Assembly: GCA_003535195.1 (NCBI GenBank)
Contig: DOHN01000129.1
Span: 17,546 to 52,864 of the forward strand
Length of the DNA stretch: 35,319 bases
Direction of reading: 5' to 3'
From: Ruminiclostridium sp.
GTDB lineage: Bacteria > Bacillota > Clostridia > DSM-8532
A program made the translations under genes and the position numbers. The number at the start of each line of letters is the position of its first letter. Position 1 is the stretch's first letter. The notes below the pieces were generated by a model, which was not told the DNA's origin, ran no database searches, and saw nothing but the letters and a program-made list of their open reading frames with translations. Below, in pieces: positions 8,262 through 16,915 of the stretch.

Positions 8262-8630
8262 TCAGAATTCGAGGCCGGCTTCTCTTGCGCCGTCAGCGAG
8301 TTCCTTGATCCTTCCATGATAAAGGTAGCCGCCCCTGTCGAACACTACCTGCTTGATACCTTTTTCAATGGCTTTGCTGCCGATAAGCTTTCCCACTTCT
8401 CTGGCGGCTTTTTTATTGCCGGCATAATCAAGCTTTCCCTTGAGAGCCTCATCCAATGAGGATGCTGCAACCAGAGTGGTGCTGCCAATATCATCGATAA
8501 TCTGGGCATATATGTGTTTTGAACTTCTGAACACGCAAAGACGCGGCAATTCCGCAGTACCGGAGATTTTCTTGCGCACACGAACATGCTTGCGTAACCT
8601 GATCTTATTTTTTTCGATACGTTTAATCAT
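8262..8630 (-). CDS. rplR: 50S ribosomal protein L18
   Basis: L18 binds 5S rRNA together with L5 and L25 to form the central protuberance. The 122 residues carry the basic N-terminus ([20 protein letters not shown]), the core [18 protein letters not shown], and the C-terminal signature [20 protein letters not shown] followed by AREAGLEF. Start ATG with GGAG upstream. It lies between rplF and rpsE. Confidence 0.99.
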   Translation of the reverse strand: MIKRIEKNKIRLRKHVRVRKKISGTAELPRLCVFRSSKHIYAQIIDDIGSTTLVAASSLDEALKGKLDYAGNKKAAREVGKLIGSKAIEKGIKQVVFDRGGYLYHGRIKELADGAREAGLEF

Positions 8631-8650
8631 TGCACACTCACTCCTCTCTC

Positions 8651-9199
8651 TTACTTCTTGCCCTTGCCGCCGGTCTTACCTTCCTTGCGGATGATAACCT
8701 CGTTAGCATATTTAATACCTTTACCTTTATAAGGTTCAGGCGGACGCTTTTCGCGGATCTTGGCTGCAACCTCACCGACAAGCTGTTTGTCCACACCTTT
8801 AATAACAATTTTATCCGGTGAAGGTACCTCAATTGTAATACCCTGAGGCTCTTCCATTTCTACAGGATGAGAGTATCCGAGAGTGAGAACAAGCTTCTTG
8901 CCTTGTTTCTGTGCTCTGAAACCAACACCGACGATTTCAAGATTCTTCTCAAAGCCTTTGGTTACACCGGTTACCATGTTGGAAACAAGAGCCCGGGTAA
9001 GACCATGAAGCGATCTGTTGAGCTTCTGATCATCAGGGCGGCTGACAACAATCTTATCGCCATCCTTGGTGATGGTCATATTCTTATGGAAGCTGGCGCT
9101 TAAGGTTCCCTTAGGCCCCTTAACAGTCATATCATTGCCGTTAAGCTTCACTTCCACGCCTGCTGGAATCTCCACAGGCATTCTTCCTATACGTGACAT
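8651..9199 (-). CDS. rplF: 50S ribosomal protein L6
   Basis: L6 binds 23S rRNA near the sarcin-ricin loop and the factor-binding site. Starting at the ATG at 9199 gives 182 residues beginning [20 protein letters not shown], the family norm; an ATG three codons upstream is poorly spaced from the Shine-Dalgarno GGAGG. The C-terminal signature [20 protein letters not shown] is present. It lies between rpsH and rplR. Confidence 0.98.
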   Translation of the reverse strand: MSRIGRMPVEIPAGVEVKLNGNDMTVKGPKGTLSASFHKNMTITKDGDKIVVSRPDDQKLNRSLHGLTRALVSNMVTGVTKGFEKNLEIVGVGFRAQKQGKKLVLTLGYSHPVEMEEPQGITIEVPSPDKIVIKGVDKQLVGEVAAKIREKRPPEPYKGKGIKYANEVIIRKEGKTGGKGKK

Positions 9200-9271
9200 A
9201 AAATGCACCTCCAGTCCTTAGATTGCGAGTACCTTTATAAGTACTCTTTTCAGAACTTTATTTATTGTGGA

Positions 9272-9670
9272 TTACCATACAAAGGCAAGAACTTCCCCGC
9301 CAATGCCGAGCTTTCTTGCTTGTTTGTCGGTCATAACCCCCTGTGATGTAGACACGAGAGCTACGCCTAAACCACCGAGAACTTTTGGAACCTCATCCCT
9401 ATTGGCATAAACTCTCAAGCCAGGTTTGCTGATTCTCTTAATGCCTGTGATAATATTTTTCTTATTCTCTACATACTTGAGTGTAATTCTGATAATTCCC
9501 TGCTTCTTATCGTCGATCTCAATAAAATCCTTAATATAACCCTCATCCAGCAAAATTTTTGCAATTTGCTTCTTCAGGTTAGATGCGGGAATATCCACAG
9601 TCTGATGCTTAGAACTTGCGGCATTTCTTATCCGTGTAAGCATATCTGCTATAACGTCGGTTGAATGCAT
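9272..9670 (-). CDS. rpsH: 30S ribosomal protein S8
   Basis: S8 binds helix 21 of 16S rRNA early in assembly and is the translational repressor of the spc operon in E. coli. The 132 residues start [20 protein letters not shown], contain [20 protein letters not shown], and end with the signature [21 protein letters not shown] split over the last 21 positions. It lies between rpsN and rplF. The 72-nt gap after it contains a small hairpin (GAGTAC pairing with GTACTC) of unknown meaning. Confidence 0.98.
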   Translation of the reverse strand: MHSTDVIADMLTRIRNAASSKHQTVDIPASNLKKQIAKILLDEGYIKDFIEIDDKKQGIIRITLKYVENKKNIITGIKRISKPGLRVYANRDEVPKVLGGLGVALVSTSQGVMTDKQARKLGIGGEVLAFVW

Positions 9671-9693
9671 TGTTACAGACCTCCTTTCGCTTC

Positions 9694-9879
9694 TTACCAG
9701 CTTGCCTTCTTAACACCTGGTATTTGGCCCTTGTATGCTAAGTCTCTGAAGCAAAGACGGCATATGCCGAACTTCCTCATATAAGCGTGAGGTCTACCGC
9801 AGAGCTTGCAGCGATTATAATACCTGGTTGAGAACTTGGGTGTTCTTTGCTGCTTAAGAATCATTGATTTCTTTGCCAT
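9694..9879 (-). CDS. rpsN: 30S ribosomal protein S14, type Z (zinc)
   Basis: This is the short 61-residue zinc form of S14, a 30S head protein. Cys24, Cys27, Cys40 and Cys43 form the C-x2-C-x12-C-x2-C zinc site (RCKLCGRP and GICRLCFRD). It ends in the conserved PGVKKASW. The short type Z form in the spc operon is typical of Clostridia and Bacilli. GGAGG precedes the ATG; it lies between rplE and rpsH. Confidence 0.99.
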   Translation of the reverse strand: MAKKSMILKQQRTPKFSTRYYNRCKLCGRPHAYMRKFGICRLCFRDLAYKGQIPGVKKASW

Positions 9880-9893
9880 ATCGATCTACCTCC

Positions 9894-10436
9894 TTAACGC
9901 TTTACAAACGGCATTCCGAGAAGTGACAGCAATTCTCTTGCTTCTTCATCGGTCCGGGCAGTTGTAACAAATGTAATATCCATACCTCGGATTTTTTCAA
10001 TCTTATCATATTCAATTTCAGGGAAAATCAACTGTTCTTTTACACCCATTGAAAAATTTCCGCGGCCGTCAAAGGAATCAGTGCTGATACCTCTGAAGTC
10101 TCTGACTCTTGGAAGCGCCACATTAAAAAGTTTATCTACAAATTCACACATTTTGCTGCCGCGAAGAGTGGTCTTGCAGCCTATATTCATGCCCTCGCGG
10201 AGCTTGAATGCCGCAACCGACTTCTTAGCCTTTGTAACAACCGCTTTTTGTCCGGAAATTGCGGCCAGTTCGTTTGCTGCATTCTCAATAGCTTTTGGGT
10301 TTTCTTTTACATCCCCCACGCCCATATTGAGTACAACTTTTACAAGCTTAGGCATTTCCATTGGACTTTTATAGCTGAATTTTGCCTGCATAGCCGGTAC
10401 AACTTCATTATTGTACTTGTCAAGCAATCTTGGCAT
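9894..10436 (-). CDS. rplE: 50S ribosomal protein L5
   Basis: L5 binds 5S rRNA and contacts P-site tRNA from the central protuberance. The 180-residue protein has the conserved [40 protein letters not shown] and the C-terminal [20 protein letters not shown]. Start ATG with GGAGG upstream. It lies between rplX and rpsN, the normal spc order. Confidence 0.99.
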   Translation of the reverse strand: MPRLLDKYNNEVVPAMQAKFSYKSPMEMPKLVKVVLNMGVGDVKENPKAIENAANELAAISGQKAVVTKAKKSVAAFKLREGMNIGCKTTLRGSKMCEFVDKLFNVALPRVRDFRGISTDSFDGRGNFSMGVKEQLIFPEIEYDKIEKIRGMDITFVTTARTDEEARELLSLLGMPFVKR

Positions 10437-10460
10437 GTCTCGTCAACCTCCTTAAAGGAT

Positions 10461-10808
10461 TTACTCCTTGCCTTCTCCGATAATGTCAATTACTTCGCCG
10501 CACTTCTTGCAAACCCGTGCTTTAGTACCGTTGTCGAGAAGCTTTTTGCCAACCTTTGTAGGTTTACCGCAATTCTTGCAAATCAACATTACCTTATCAA
10601 CATAGATGGGGGCTTCCTGGTGGATGATCCCATCCTCTTTAAAGCCCTGATTCGGCTTCGGCTTAACATGCTTTGTGATCATGTTCACGCCCTCAACGAT
10701 AACCTTGCGGTCAGCGGGTTCAACTGTCAGAACTTTGCCCTTCTTGCCGCGGCTCTTTCCGCTGAGCACGTAAACCATATCTCCCTTTTTAATTTGTAAA
10801 TTTGCCAT
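10461..10808 (-). CDS. rplX: 50S ribosomal protein L24 with C-terminal zinc ribbon
   Basis: L24 is an assembly-initiating protein at the exit tunnel. The N-terminal KOW domain (about residues 1-35: KKGDMVYVLSGKSRGKKGKV) is followed by the usual HVKPKPNQGF region. A C-terminal zinc ribbon is formed by Cys77, Cys80, Cys100 and Cys103 (CKNCGK and CKKCGE). At 115 residues it is slightly longer than average because of an acidic tail. Cys4 forms are common in Firmicutes. It lies between rplN and rplE. Confidence 0.98.
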   Translation of the reverse strand: MANLQIKKGDMVYVLSGKSRGKKGKVLTVEPADRKVIVEGVNMITKHVKPKPNQGFKEDGIIHQEAPIYVDKVMLICKNCGKPTKVGKKLLDNGTKARVCKKCGEVIDIIGEGKE

Positions 10809-10825
10809 TTGTCAAGCCTCCTTCC

Positions 10826-11194
10826 TTATAACACTTCGGGCGCCAGAGAGATAATTTTCATATAGTCCTTTTCTCTTAACTCTCTTGCGACCGGCCCAAA
10901 AATTCTTGTTCCTCTGGGGCTTCCGTCATCCTTCAGAATAACGGCTGCATTCTCGTCAAAACGGATTGTGGATCCGTCTGCTCTTTTGAGCCCCTTGACT
11001 GAACGGACGATAACTGCTTTAACGACTTCGCCCTTCTTAACAACACCGCCGGGCGTTGCATTTTTAACCGAACAAACGATGACATCGCCAATATTGGCAT
11101 ATTTCCTTTTAGAGCCGCCGAGGACTTTTATGCACATTAATTCCTTGGCGCCAGTGTTATCGGCCGACTTCAAATAGGTCTCTGCCTGTATCAT
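10826..11194 (-). CDS. rplN: 50S ribosomal protein L14
   Basis: L14 binds 23S rRNA at the subunit interface and forms bridges to the 30S subunit. The 122-residue length is exact for the family. [20 protein letters not shown], then [20 protein letters not shown], and [20 protein letters not shown] are diagnostic. It lies between rpsQ and rplX. Confidence 0.99.
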   Translation of the reverse strand: MIQAETYLKSADNTGAKELMCIKVLGGSKRKYANIGDVIVCSVKNATPGGVVKKGEVVKAVIVRSVKGLKRADGSTIRFDENAAVILKDDGSPRGTRIFGPVARELREKDYMKIISLAPEVL

Positions 11195-11210
11195 GTCCTA
11201 ACGCCTCCTA

Positions 11211-11468
11211 TTACTTTGCTTTTTCGACGATCTCAACCAGTCTCCATCTCTTGTCTTTGCTGATGGGTCTGGTTTCCATAACTTCTACGCGATCACCGAT
11301 GTTACATTCATTATTCTCATCGTGGGCTTTAAGCTTATATGTCCGCTTCAAGATCTTTTTAAATATGGGATGCTTTACGCTGTCAACAACTGCTACAACA
11401 ATCGTCTTGTCCATCTTATTGCTCACGACTTTTCCAATTCGAGTCTTTCTTATATTTCTTTCAGCCAC
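11211..11468 (-). CDS. rpsQ: 30S ribosomal protein S17 (GTG start)
   Basis: S17 is an OB-fold primary 16S rRNA-binding protein. The 85 residues start [20 protein letters not shown] after a GTG initiator at 11468. They contain [19 protein letters not shown] and the signature [25 protein letters not shown] lies about 10 nt upstream. It lies between rpmC and rplN. Confidence 0.98.
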   Translation of the reverse strand: MAERNIRKTRIGKVVSNKMDKTIVVAVVDSVKHPIFKKILKRTYKLKAHDENNECNIGDRVEVMETRPISKDKRWRLVEIVEKAK

Positions 11469-11511
11469 GCGGAAAAAACCTCCTTCCGGTTAAAAGGCTT
11501 TATTGCCTTAA

Positions 11512-11724
11512 TCAGTTCCTCTTAATTCCGAGTTCCATTTCACGAATGATAGTCTTTACTCTTGCAATATCTTTCTTGACATCTTTGAGCTTCATAGGAT
11601 TCTCAAGCTGGCTTGTAGCATGCTGGAATCTAAGCTTGAACAACTCGGCCTTCAGCTCAACGAGCTCCTGCTCAAGCTCGTCACGGGTCTTTTCCTTCAG
11701 TGTTTTCAGTTCAGACGCCTTCAT
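11512..11724 (-). CDS. rpmC: 50S ribosomal protein L29
   Basis: L29 is a small helical-hairpin protein at the tunnel exit that helps dock SRP and trigger factor. The 70-residue protein has [40 protein letters not shown] and [11 protein letters not shown], the family signature. Its ATG at 11724 lies inside rplP: the two genes overlap by 14 nt, which indicates coupled translation. Confidence 0.99.
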   Translation of the reverse strand: MKASELKTLKEKTRDELEQELVELKAELFKLRFQHATSQLENPMKLKDVKKDIARVKTIIREMELGIKRN

Positions 11725-12148
11725 TCTCTACACCTACCTCTTCCCCACGTGCAATGATTTTGCACTTTACGGGCAATTTGTGGGATGCAAGCCTCAGTGC
11801 CTCTCTGGCTGCCTCTTCGGGTACACCGGCAATTTCAAAGAGAACGCGGCCGGGCTTGACAACAGCTACCCAATACTCGGGAGACCCTTTACCGGAACCC
11901 ATACGGGTTTCAGCTGGTTTCTTGGTGACCGGCTTGTCGGGGAAAATCTTAATCCAGACATTACCGCCTCTCTTGATGAAACGAGTCATCGCGATACGGG
12001 CTGATTCAATCTGATTGCTTGTAATCCATGCGGGTTCAATTGCCTGAAGGCCAAATTCGCCGTTTGACACAAAGTTTCCGCGTGTTGCCTTACCCTTCAT
12101 GCGGCCTCTTTGAACCCTTCTGTATTTTACTCTTTTTGGCATCAACAT
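11711..12148 (-). CDS. rplP: 50S ribosomal protein L16
   Basis: L16 shapes the A-site tRNA pocket of the large subunit. The 145 residues begin [20 protein letters not shown]. They include [20 protein letters not shown] and the conserved [20 protein letters not shown]. The first ATG is used because the Shine-Dalgarno sequence, which lies inside the rpsC end, is 10 nt upstream. It starts 2 nt after the rpsC stop and overlaps rpmC by 14 nt. Confidence 0.99.
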   Translation of the reverse strand: MLMPKRVKYRRVQRGRMKGKATRGNFVSNGEFGLQAIEPAWITSNQIESARIAMTRFIKRGGNVWIKIFPDKPVTKKPAETRMGSGKGSPEYWVAVVKPGRVLFEIAGVPEEAAREALRLASHKLPVKCKIIARGEEVGVENEGV

Positions 12149-12150
12149 AA

Positions 12151-12816
12151 TTATTTGTCTCCCCCTTCCTTTTTCTCCTTCTTCTTGGTGGGAAGAACTT
12201 CGCCTCTATAAATCCAGATCTTAACGCCAATTTTGCCATAAGTTGTGTTTGCTTCGGCAAAACCATAGTCAATGTCTGCTCTAAGAGTCTGAAGTGGAAT
12301 AGTTCCTTCTGCGTAATGCTCAATTCTTGCGATTTCAGCTCCGCCCAAGCGGCCGGAACAACATGTTTTGATACCCTTTGCACCAAACCTCATGGTTCTG
12401 GACATGGCCTGCTTCATAGCGCGGCGGAAAGAAATACGCTTCTCCAGCTGTGCTGCGATGTTCTCCGCAACAAGCTGTGCATTCATTTCCGGAGTTCTGA
12501 TTTCGGTAATGTTGAGAAGTAGGCTCTTTCCAGTCATCTTCTCAAGCTCTACACGGAGAGCTTCAATACCGGAACCCTGCTTACCGATGACAATTCCGGG
12601 TTTTGCAGTGTGTATGTTAATTTTGATTTTATTGGCTGCCCGCTCAATTTCAATTCTGGCGATCCCTGCAATATAAAGCTTCTTCTTTATAAAGCCGCGA
12701 ATCTTTACATCTTCCACAAGGAAGCTGCTGAAATCCTTGACGCCGGCATACCATTTTGTATCCCAGTCCTTAATGATTCCTATTCTAAGTCCATGGGGAT
12801 TTACTTTTTGGCCCAT
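12151..12816 (-). CDS. rpsC: 30S ribosomal protein S3
   Basis: S3 lines the mRNA entry channel. The 221-residue protein starts [20 protein letters not shown]. The KH type II domain carries the loop [11 protein letters not shown] (about residue 78). The C-terminal domain includes [40 protein letters not shown] and [21 protein letters not shown] lysine-rich tail ends the protein. It lies between rplV and rplP. Confidence 0.99.
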   Translation of the reverse strand: MGQKVNPHGLRIGIIKDWDTKWYAGVKDFSSFLVEDVKIRGFIKKKLYIAGIARIEIERAANKIKINIHTAKPGIVIGKQGSGIEALRVELEKMTGKSLLLNITEIRTPEMNAQLVAENIAAQLEKRISFRRAMKQAMSRTMRFGAKGIKTCCSGRLGGAEIARIEHYAEGTIPLQTLRADIDYGFAEANTTYGKIGVKIWIYRGEVLPTKKKEKKEGGDK

Positions 12817-12831
12817 TTTGCAACCTCCTTC

Positions 12832-13308
12832 TTAAGCCCTTTCCTTCAGAACCAGTGTAATATGGCTGGTCCTTTTGCGAATACGGAACGCTCTGCCCTG
12901 CGCCCTCGGCATAATCCTCTTGAGGGTCGGGCCCTGCTCTGCATACACCTCAGAAACATATAAATTGTCTCTATTCAGCTGGTTATTATTAACCGCATTT
13001 GCTTCAGCAGATTTAAGAAGTTTATACAGAATCTCGGATGCATTTCTGGGCATATATTTCAAAATCCCATAAGCTTCGTCAATCCCTTTGCTGCGAATCA
13101 AATCAATGACCAATTTGGCTTTTCTTGATGAAACCCTTGCATGCTTAACGATTGCTCTTCCTTCATCCTTGCCGATCCCGAGAACTTTTTTCTCCTTCTT
13201 GGTGAGAATGGGGAGCCTATCAGCTTTTCTGCGGGTCTTGCCATATTGTTCAAGAAGCTCCTCCTTCTTCTCAAGGAGCTCGTCTTTAGACATTACCTTC
13301 TTGCCCAA
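12832..13308 (-). CDS. rplV: 50S ribosomal protein L22 with N-terminal extension (TTG start)
   Basis: L22 lines the constriction of the peptide exit tunnel. The core starts near AIVKHARVSSRKAKLVIDLI and runs through NAVNNNQLNRDNLYVSEVY to the beta-hairpin KRIMPRAQGRAFRIRKRTSH. Before it is an unusual charged, helical-looking extension of about 50 residues (KKEELLEQYGKTRRKADRLP, then ILTKKEKKVLGIGKD). I place the start at TTG 13308, giving 158 residues, because GGAGG lies 7 nt upstream. The longer reading from 13326 would begin 5' of that Shine-Dalgarno sequence, and an ATG at 13293 has poorer spacing. Typical L22 is about 110 residues. Confidence 0.95.
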   Translation of the reverse strand: MGKKVMSKDELLEKKEELLEQYGKTRRKADRLPILTKKEKKVLGIGKDEGRAIVKHARVSSRKAKLVIDLIRSKGIDEAYGILKYMPRNASEILYKLLKSAEANAVNNNQLNRDNLYVSEVYAEQGPTLKRIMPRAQGRAFRIRKRTSHITLVLKERA

Positions 13309-13339
13309 GTCTATTCCTCCTTCCAACTAAGCTAAAGTC

Positions 13340-13624
13340 TTACCTCTTGAGTTTGGTGCTCTTCTCGCCCTTGCTGTGACCTCTGTAGGTGCGTGTAGGA
13401 GAAAACTCACCAAGCTTGTGACCGACCATATCTTCAGATACATATACCGGAACATGCTTGCGTCCGTCATGGACTGCAATGGTATGTCCGACCATCTGCG
13501 GGAAGATGGTAGAGGCACGAGACCAGGTCTTTAAAACCTTTTTCTCGTTTTTTTCATTCATTTCTTCAACTCTCTTTAAGAGTTTCTTATCAACGTAGGG
13601 TCCCTTTTTAAGTGATCTACTCAC
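13340..13624 (-). CDS. rpsS: 30S ribosomal protein S19 (GTG start)
   Basis: S19 lies in the 30S head and forms a complex with S13 that touches tRNA. The 94 residues read [20 protein letters not shown] after a GTG initiator at 13624. They contain [20 protein letters not shown] and the signature [21 protein letters not shown] precedes the start. It lies between rplB and rplV as in all S10 operons. Confidence 0.99.
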   Translation of the reverse strand: MSRSLKKGPYVDKKLLKRVEEMNEKNEKKVLKTWSRASTIFPQMVGHTIAVHDGRKHVPVYVSEDMVGHKLGEFSPTRTYRGHSKGEKSTKLKR

Positions 13625-13647
13625 GGTATTAACCTCCTTCTTCCATC

Positions 13648-14481
13648 TTACTTGTCGTTACGTCTCTTAACAATCAGCTTATCGCTCTTTTTCGTCTTGC
13701 TACGGGTCTTGTAGCCAAGAGTTGGCTTACCCCATGGGGTAACAGGACTTGGCATACCGACAGGAGATTTACCTTCACCACCGCCATGAGGATGGTCATT
13801 GGGGTTCATAACGACACCACGAACTGTAGGCCTTATGCCTAACCAACGGGTTTTGCCGGCCTTACCAATTCTGATATTTTCATGATCCAGATTGCCGACC
13901 TGTCCGATGGAAGCCTTGCAACGAATATCAATATTTCTTAATTCACCCGAGGGAAGTCTGACTAATGCATATTTGCCCTCTTTTGCCATGAGCTGGGCAA
14001 GATTGCCTGCCGCTCTGACAAGTTGTCCGCCCTTGCCGGGTTTCAGCTCAATATTATGGATGACAGTACCCACGGGAATAGACTCCAATGGAAGTGCATT
14101 TCCGGGTTTAATATCGGAACCTGCACCGGAGTAAACCTTGTTGCCTACCTTAAGACCATTGGGAGACAGAATATATCTTTTTTCACCGTCAGCATAAAAA
14201 AGCAGTGCGATATTGGCGGATCTGTTCGGATCATACTCAATGGATACAACCTTTGCGGGGACTCCGTCCTTATCTCTCTTAAAATCAATTATTCTGTACT
14301 GCTGCTTGGCTCCGCCGCCATGATGGCGTACGGTAATCCTTCCGTAGGAGTTCCTTCCGCCTTTCCTTTTTAGCGGAGCAAGAAGACTCTTTTCAGGGTC
14401 CTTCTTTGCGATCTCCTCAAATGTAGATACAGTCATGAATCTTCTTGCAGGAGATGTCGGATTGTACTTTTTAATTGGCAT
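13648..14481 (-). CDS. rplB: 50S ribosomal protein L2
   Basis: L2 is needed for subunit association and peptidyl transfer. From the ATG at 14481 the protein is 277 residues, beginning [26 protein letters not shown] lies 8 nt upstream, whereas 11 extra in-frame upstream codons have no family match. The catalytic-region signature [20 protein letters not shown] with the conserved His is present, followed by a basic tail. The 92-nt gap to rplW contains several small hairpins. Confidence 0.99.
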   Translation of the reverse strand: MPIKKYNPTSPARRFMTVSTFEEIAKKDPEKSLLAPLKRKGGRNSYGRITVRHHGGGAKQQYRIIDFKRDKDGVPAKVVSIEYDPNRSANIALLFYADGEKRYILSPNGLKVGNKVYSGAGSDIKPGNALPLESIPVGTVIHNIELKPGKGGQLVRAAGNLAQLMAKEGKYALVRLPSGELRNIDIRCKASIGQVGNLDHENIRIGKAGKTRWLGIRPTVRGVVMNPNDHPHGGGEGKSPVGMPSPVTPWGKPTLGYKTRSKTKKSDKLIVKRRNDK

Positions 14482-14573
14482 TTCTTCCACTCCTTTATCT
14501 AATTGCCCGGCCATGCCGTTCTCAGGCTGACTGCTAAGCCTATATTACCGGCATTCCGGTGATAAACTAAAAA

Positions 14574-14927
14574 TTATTGCGCTACGCCGAATTCTTCAAT
14601 AGAAGTCTTGTACTTCTTGGAGGTGGCCACGATCTTGCCACCCTTTTCAGCATAGGAAACAGGCTTTGGATCCGTATCAATCTTGACCACTGCCTTTTTG
14701 AAGGCCTCGGTTTTGCCTACATGAACACCCTGGCGCTTTTCTTTGCCGTCATAATTAACGGTGTTGACAGAGACAACCTTAACTCCAAAAAGCTTTTCAA
14801 CAGCCTGCTTTACTTCGGTCTTGGTAGCCTTTTTAGCCACGATGAAGGTGTATTTGCCTTCGGCAATATCCATATTACTTTTCTCGGTAATGTACGGACG
14901 AATGAGAATATCCTCTGCATGCTTCAT
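14574..14927 (-). CDS. rplW: 50S ribosomal protein L23
   Basis: L23 sits at the tunnel exit and is the docking site for trigger factor and SRP. The 117-residue protein has [20 protein letters not shown] and [20 protein letters not shown], the L23 signature. The C-terminal tail is longer than the ~95-residue norm ([17 protein letters not shown]). Its ATG overlaps the rplD stop (TAATG), so translation is coupled. Confidence 0.98.
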   Translation of the reverse strand: MKHAEDILIRPYITEKSNMDIAEGKYTFIVAKKATKTEVKQAVEKLFGVKVVSVNTVNYDGKEKRQGVHVGKTEAFKKAVVKIDTDPKPVSYAEKGGKIVATSKKYKTSIEEFGVAQ

Positions 14928-15550
14928 TACGCGTACACCTCCTCAATTTTAGCAACGGCGCCCTTGGTTACGATAAACTTATTGTATTTCAGAATATCGT
15001 AAGTATTGATGTCGCCAAAGGTTGCTGTTTTGACATTTTCAATATTCCTTGCCGATAATACGACATTCCGGTTAATTTCGGGAAGAACAATCAAAGCGCT
15101 GGTATCAACGTTGAGATTATTCAGGACATTAGCCATTTCCTTTGTCCTAATGGCCTCGAGCTTCAAATCATCGAGAACGATGATATTATTCTCCAGGGCC
15201 TTGCTGGTCAGAGCGCTCTTTAAAGCAAGTCTCCTGACCTTTTTGGGCAGTGCATAGCTATAGCTTCTGGGCTTGGGTCCCAAAACTATGCCGCCGCCAA
15301 CCCATTGTGCAGAACGGATACTTCCCTGACGGGCGCGTCCGGTGCCTTTTTGCCTCCAAGGCTTTTTGCCGCCGCCTCTAACCTCTGATTTTGTCTTGGT
15401 GGACTGCGTGCCTTGTCTTGCGTTGGCAAGTATGTTCACAACAGCACTATGCATTGCAACTTTGTTCACTTCTACTGCAAAAATATCATCATTTAAGCTG
15501 ATGTCGCCAACTTTTTGGCCTTTAATATTGTAAACATCTACTTTTGGCAT
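14927..15550 (-). CDS. rplD: 50S ribosomal protein L4
   Basis: L4 contacts the tunnel constriction. In E. coli it also represses the S10 operon by binding its leader. The 207-residue protein contains the long basic loop [40 protein letters not shown], and [19 protein letters not shown]. Because L4 autoregulates in other bacteria, it is one candidate ligand for the structured leader upstream of rpsJ (inference). It overlaps rplW by one nt. Confidence 0.99.
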   Translation of the reverse strand: MPKVDVYNIKGQKVGDISLNDDIFAVEVNKVAMHSAVVNILANARQGTQSTKTKSEVRGGGKKPWRQKGTGRARQGSIRSAQWVGGGIVLGPKPRSYSYALPKKVRRLALKSALTSKALENNIIVLDDLKLEAIRTKEMANVLNNLNVDTSALIVLPEINRNVVLSARNIENVKTATFGDINTYDILKYNKFIVTKGAVAKIEEVYA

Positions 15551-15580
15551 CTTATTTCCTCCTTCCGAACCAACTCTTCA

Positions 15581-16213
15581 TTATGCTTTGACCGAATTTT
15601 TAACCACAAGGAGGCCGCCCTTGGGACCAGGAACTGCACCCTTCACCAGGAGAAGTCCTCTCTCTGCGTCAACCCTGACAACAGCAAGGTTTTGTACAGT
15701 TACTTTTTCAGCACCCATGTGACCGGGCATATGTTTGCCTTTAAAAATACGGCTTGGGTCGGAAATAGGTCCCATAGAACCAATTCCTCTGTGGAAGCCT
15801 GAACCGTGGGCCATCGGTCCGCGGCCGAGTCCAAAACGCTTGATGACACCCGCAAAGCCCTTACCTTTGGATACACCGGAAACATCGATCTTGTCACCGG
15901 CTGCAAACATGTCTTCAACCTTTATGACATTTCCGACTTCATAGCCGGCGGTATCCTCGAGCCTGAATTCTTTCATATACTTCTTAGGGGAAACCTTGGC
16001 TTTTTCGAACTGTCCCTTCATCGGCTTGTTGGCCTTTCTATCGGGAATGTCCTGAAAACCTACTTTAACGGAATTATAGCCATCGATTTCCTCAGTTTTT
16101 TTCTGAACGACGGATAGGGGTCCTGCCAGAATAACGGTAACAGGGATTACTATGCCATTTTCATCAAAAACTTGTGTCATACCGATCTTCTTACCAAGTA
16201 TGAACTTTTTCAT
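15581..16213 (-). CDS. rplC: 50S ribosomal protein L3
   Basis: L3 is an assembly-initiating 23S rRNA-binding protein whose loop reaches the peptidyl transferase centre. The 210 residues start [20 protein letters not shown]. The signature [27 protein letters not shown], and [16 protein letters not shown] are present. GGAGG precedes the ATG. It lies between rpsJ and rplD. Confidence 0.99.
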   Translation of the reverse strand: MKKFILGKKIGMTQVFDENGIVIPVTVILAGPLSVVQKKTEEIDGYNSVKVGFQDIPDRKANKPMKGQFEKAKVSPKKYMKEFRLEDTAGYEVGNVIKVEDMFAAGDKIDVSGVSKGKGFAGVIKRFGLGRGPMAHGSGFHRGIGSMGPISDPSRIFKGKHMPGHMGAEKVTVQNLAVVRVDAERGLLLVKGAVPGPKGGLLVVKNSVKA

Positions 16214-16280
16214 GTTAAAAAATACCTCCTGTCATTGGTTCAGCTTTTAAGAAAAAACCGAACTTAACATTACTAAACAC

Positions 16281-16592
16281 TTACAGTTTGATTTCAATAT
16301 CTACGCCAGCAGGAAGATCCAGTCTCATCAGAGCGTCCACTGTTTTAGGGGTGGGCATCAAAATATCGATGAGTCTCTTATGCGTTCTCATCTCGAACTG
16401 CTCACGTGAATCCTTATACTTATGAGGAGCTCTCAAGATCGTCATAACTTCCCTTCTTGTCGGCAGCGGAACGGGTCCCGAAACCTTAGCACCTGTTCTC
16501 TTCGCTGTTTCGACAATCTTCTCCGCAGATTGGTCAATTACCTGGTGATCAAAAGCTTTAAGCCTGATCCTGATTTTCTGTTTGTTCGCCAT
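16281..16592 (-). CDS. rpsJ: 30S ribosomal protein S10
   Basis: S10 is a 30S head protein, also used as NusE in antitermination. From the ATG at 16592 it has 103 residues, starting [20 protein letters not shown], with the signature [20 protein letters not shown] and [22 protein letters not shown] lies 7 nt upstream of this ATG; a start two codons earlier is too close to it. It is the first gene of the S10-spc-alpha cluster and is preceded by a long structured leader. Its usual upstream neighbour tuf is about 18 kb away. Confidence 0.99.
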   Translation of the reverse strand: MANKQKIRIRLKAFDHQVIDQSAEKIVETAKRTGAKVSGPVPLPTRREVMTILRAPHKYKDSREQFEMRTHKRLIDILMPTPKTVDALMRLDLPAGVDIEIKL

Positions 16593-16852
16593 ACACAAGC
16601 CTCCTTAAGATAGATTTTGCTGGCGCAACAAGCTTCTTCCTGTACACTTTGCCGGGTGTTTCATGCTTGATCATATAAAAAGCCCGGTGTCAAAATCACA
16701 CCTGGGCCACGATACAAACACACATTAAAACATTCTGATGTATGATGTACAGTGACTTGTCGCCCGGTTTCTTTGAATCGGACATTCTCCACCACAGTTC
16801 CCAGTTTGTTTCACCTGCCATCTGCGGTTTCATCGTATGCCATGTCACAGCA
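16593..16852 (-). ncRNA. Structured 5' leader of the S10 operon, candidate attenuator
   Basis: About 260 nt separate the predicted transcription start (near 16852) from rpsJ. Complementary segments found by eye on the minus strand give a three-way junction. The closing stem is GTGAC (16844-16848) with GTCAC (16752-16756). Arm A is ACCGCAG (16822-16828) with CTGTGGT (16791-16797). Arm B is GTCCG (16779-16783) with CGGGC (16762-16766). An intrinsic terminator follows at 16677-16708. The 3' strand of arm B includes ACCGGGC, identical to the 3' arm of the terminator, so it could alternatively pair with the terminator's 5' arm as an antiterminator. I infer control by a ribosomal protein or another ligand. 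It does not match the riboswitch consensus sequences I know. Confidence 0.65.
16677..16708 (-). terminator. Intrinsic terminator inside the S10 leader
   Basis: On the minus strand GCCC-A-GGTGT pairs with ACACC-GGGC around a 7-nt loop: 9 bp with one bulged A, directly followed by TTTTT. It lies about 85 nt before the rpsJ start and downstream of the S10 promoter, so it can attenuate the ribosomal operon. It would also stop read-through from the sugar locus. Confidence 0.8.
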
Positions 16853-16858
16853 AGAGAT

Positions 16859-16887
16859 ATTATATAACACGCGATTAACGAATGCAA
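16859..16887 (-). promoter_or_regulatory. Sigma-A promoter of the S10 operon
   Basis: On the minus strand TTGCAT (16882-16887), a 17-nt spacer and a perfect TATAAT (16859-16864) are present. An A-rich stretch lies just upstream of the -35 (a nine-base homopolymer near 16891-16899), resembling an UP element. It lies 267 nt before rpsJ and about 29 nt after the last sugar-locus gene. Confidence 0.8.
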
Positions 16888-16915
16888 CATTTTTTTTTAA
16901 TGGAATGGCTGGAAT

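Noticed and set aside
10248..10799. 183-codon plus-strand frame
   Set aside because: It is antisense to rplX and rplE, both unmistakable.
12090..12386. 98-codon minus-strand frame overlapping rpsC and rplP
   Set aside because: Out-of-frame shadow of rpsC; rpsC and rplP are intact and explain the region.
16741..16850. Cobalamin or SAM riboswitch in the S10 leader
   Set aside because: Fragments such as GGTGAAAC and GATGAAACC recall these families, but the conserved cores and their order are missing.
16900..16915. Dedicated terminator directly after the MtaA-like gene
   Set aside because: The A-rich/T-rich stretch after its stop lacks an inverted repeat; termination more likely occurs at the S10 leader terminator.
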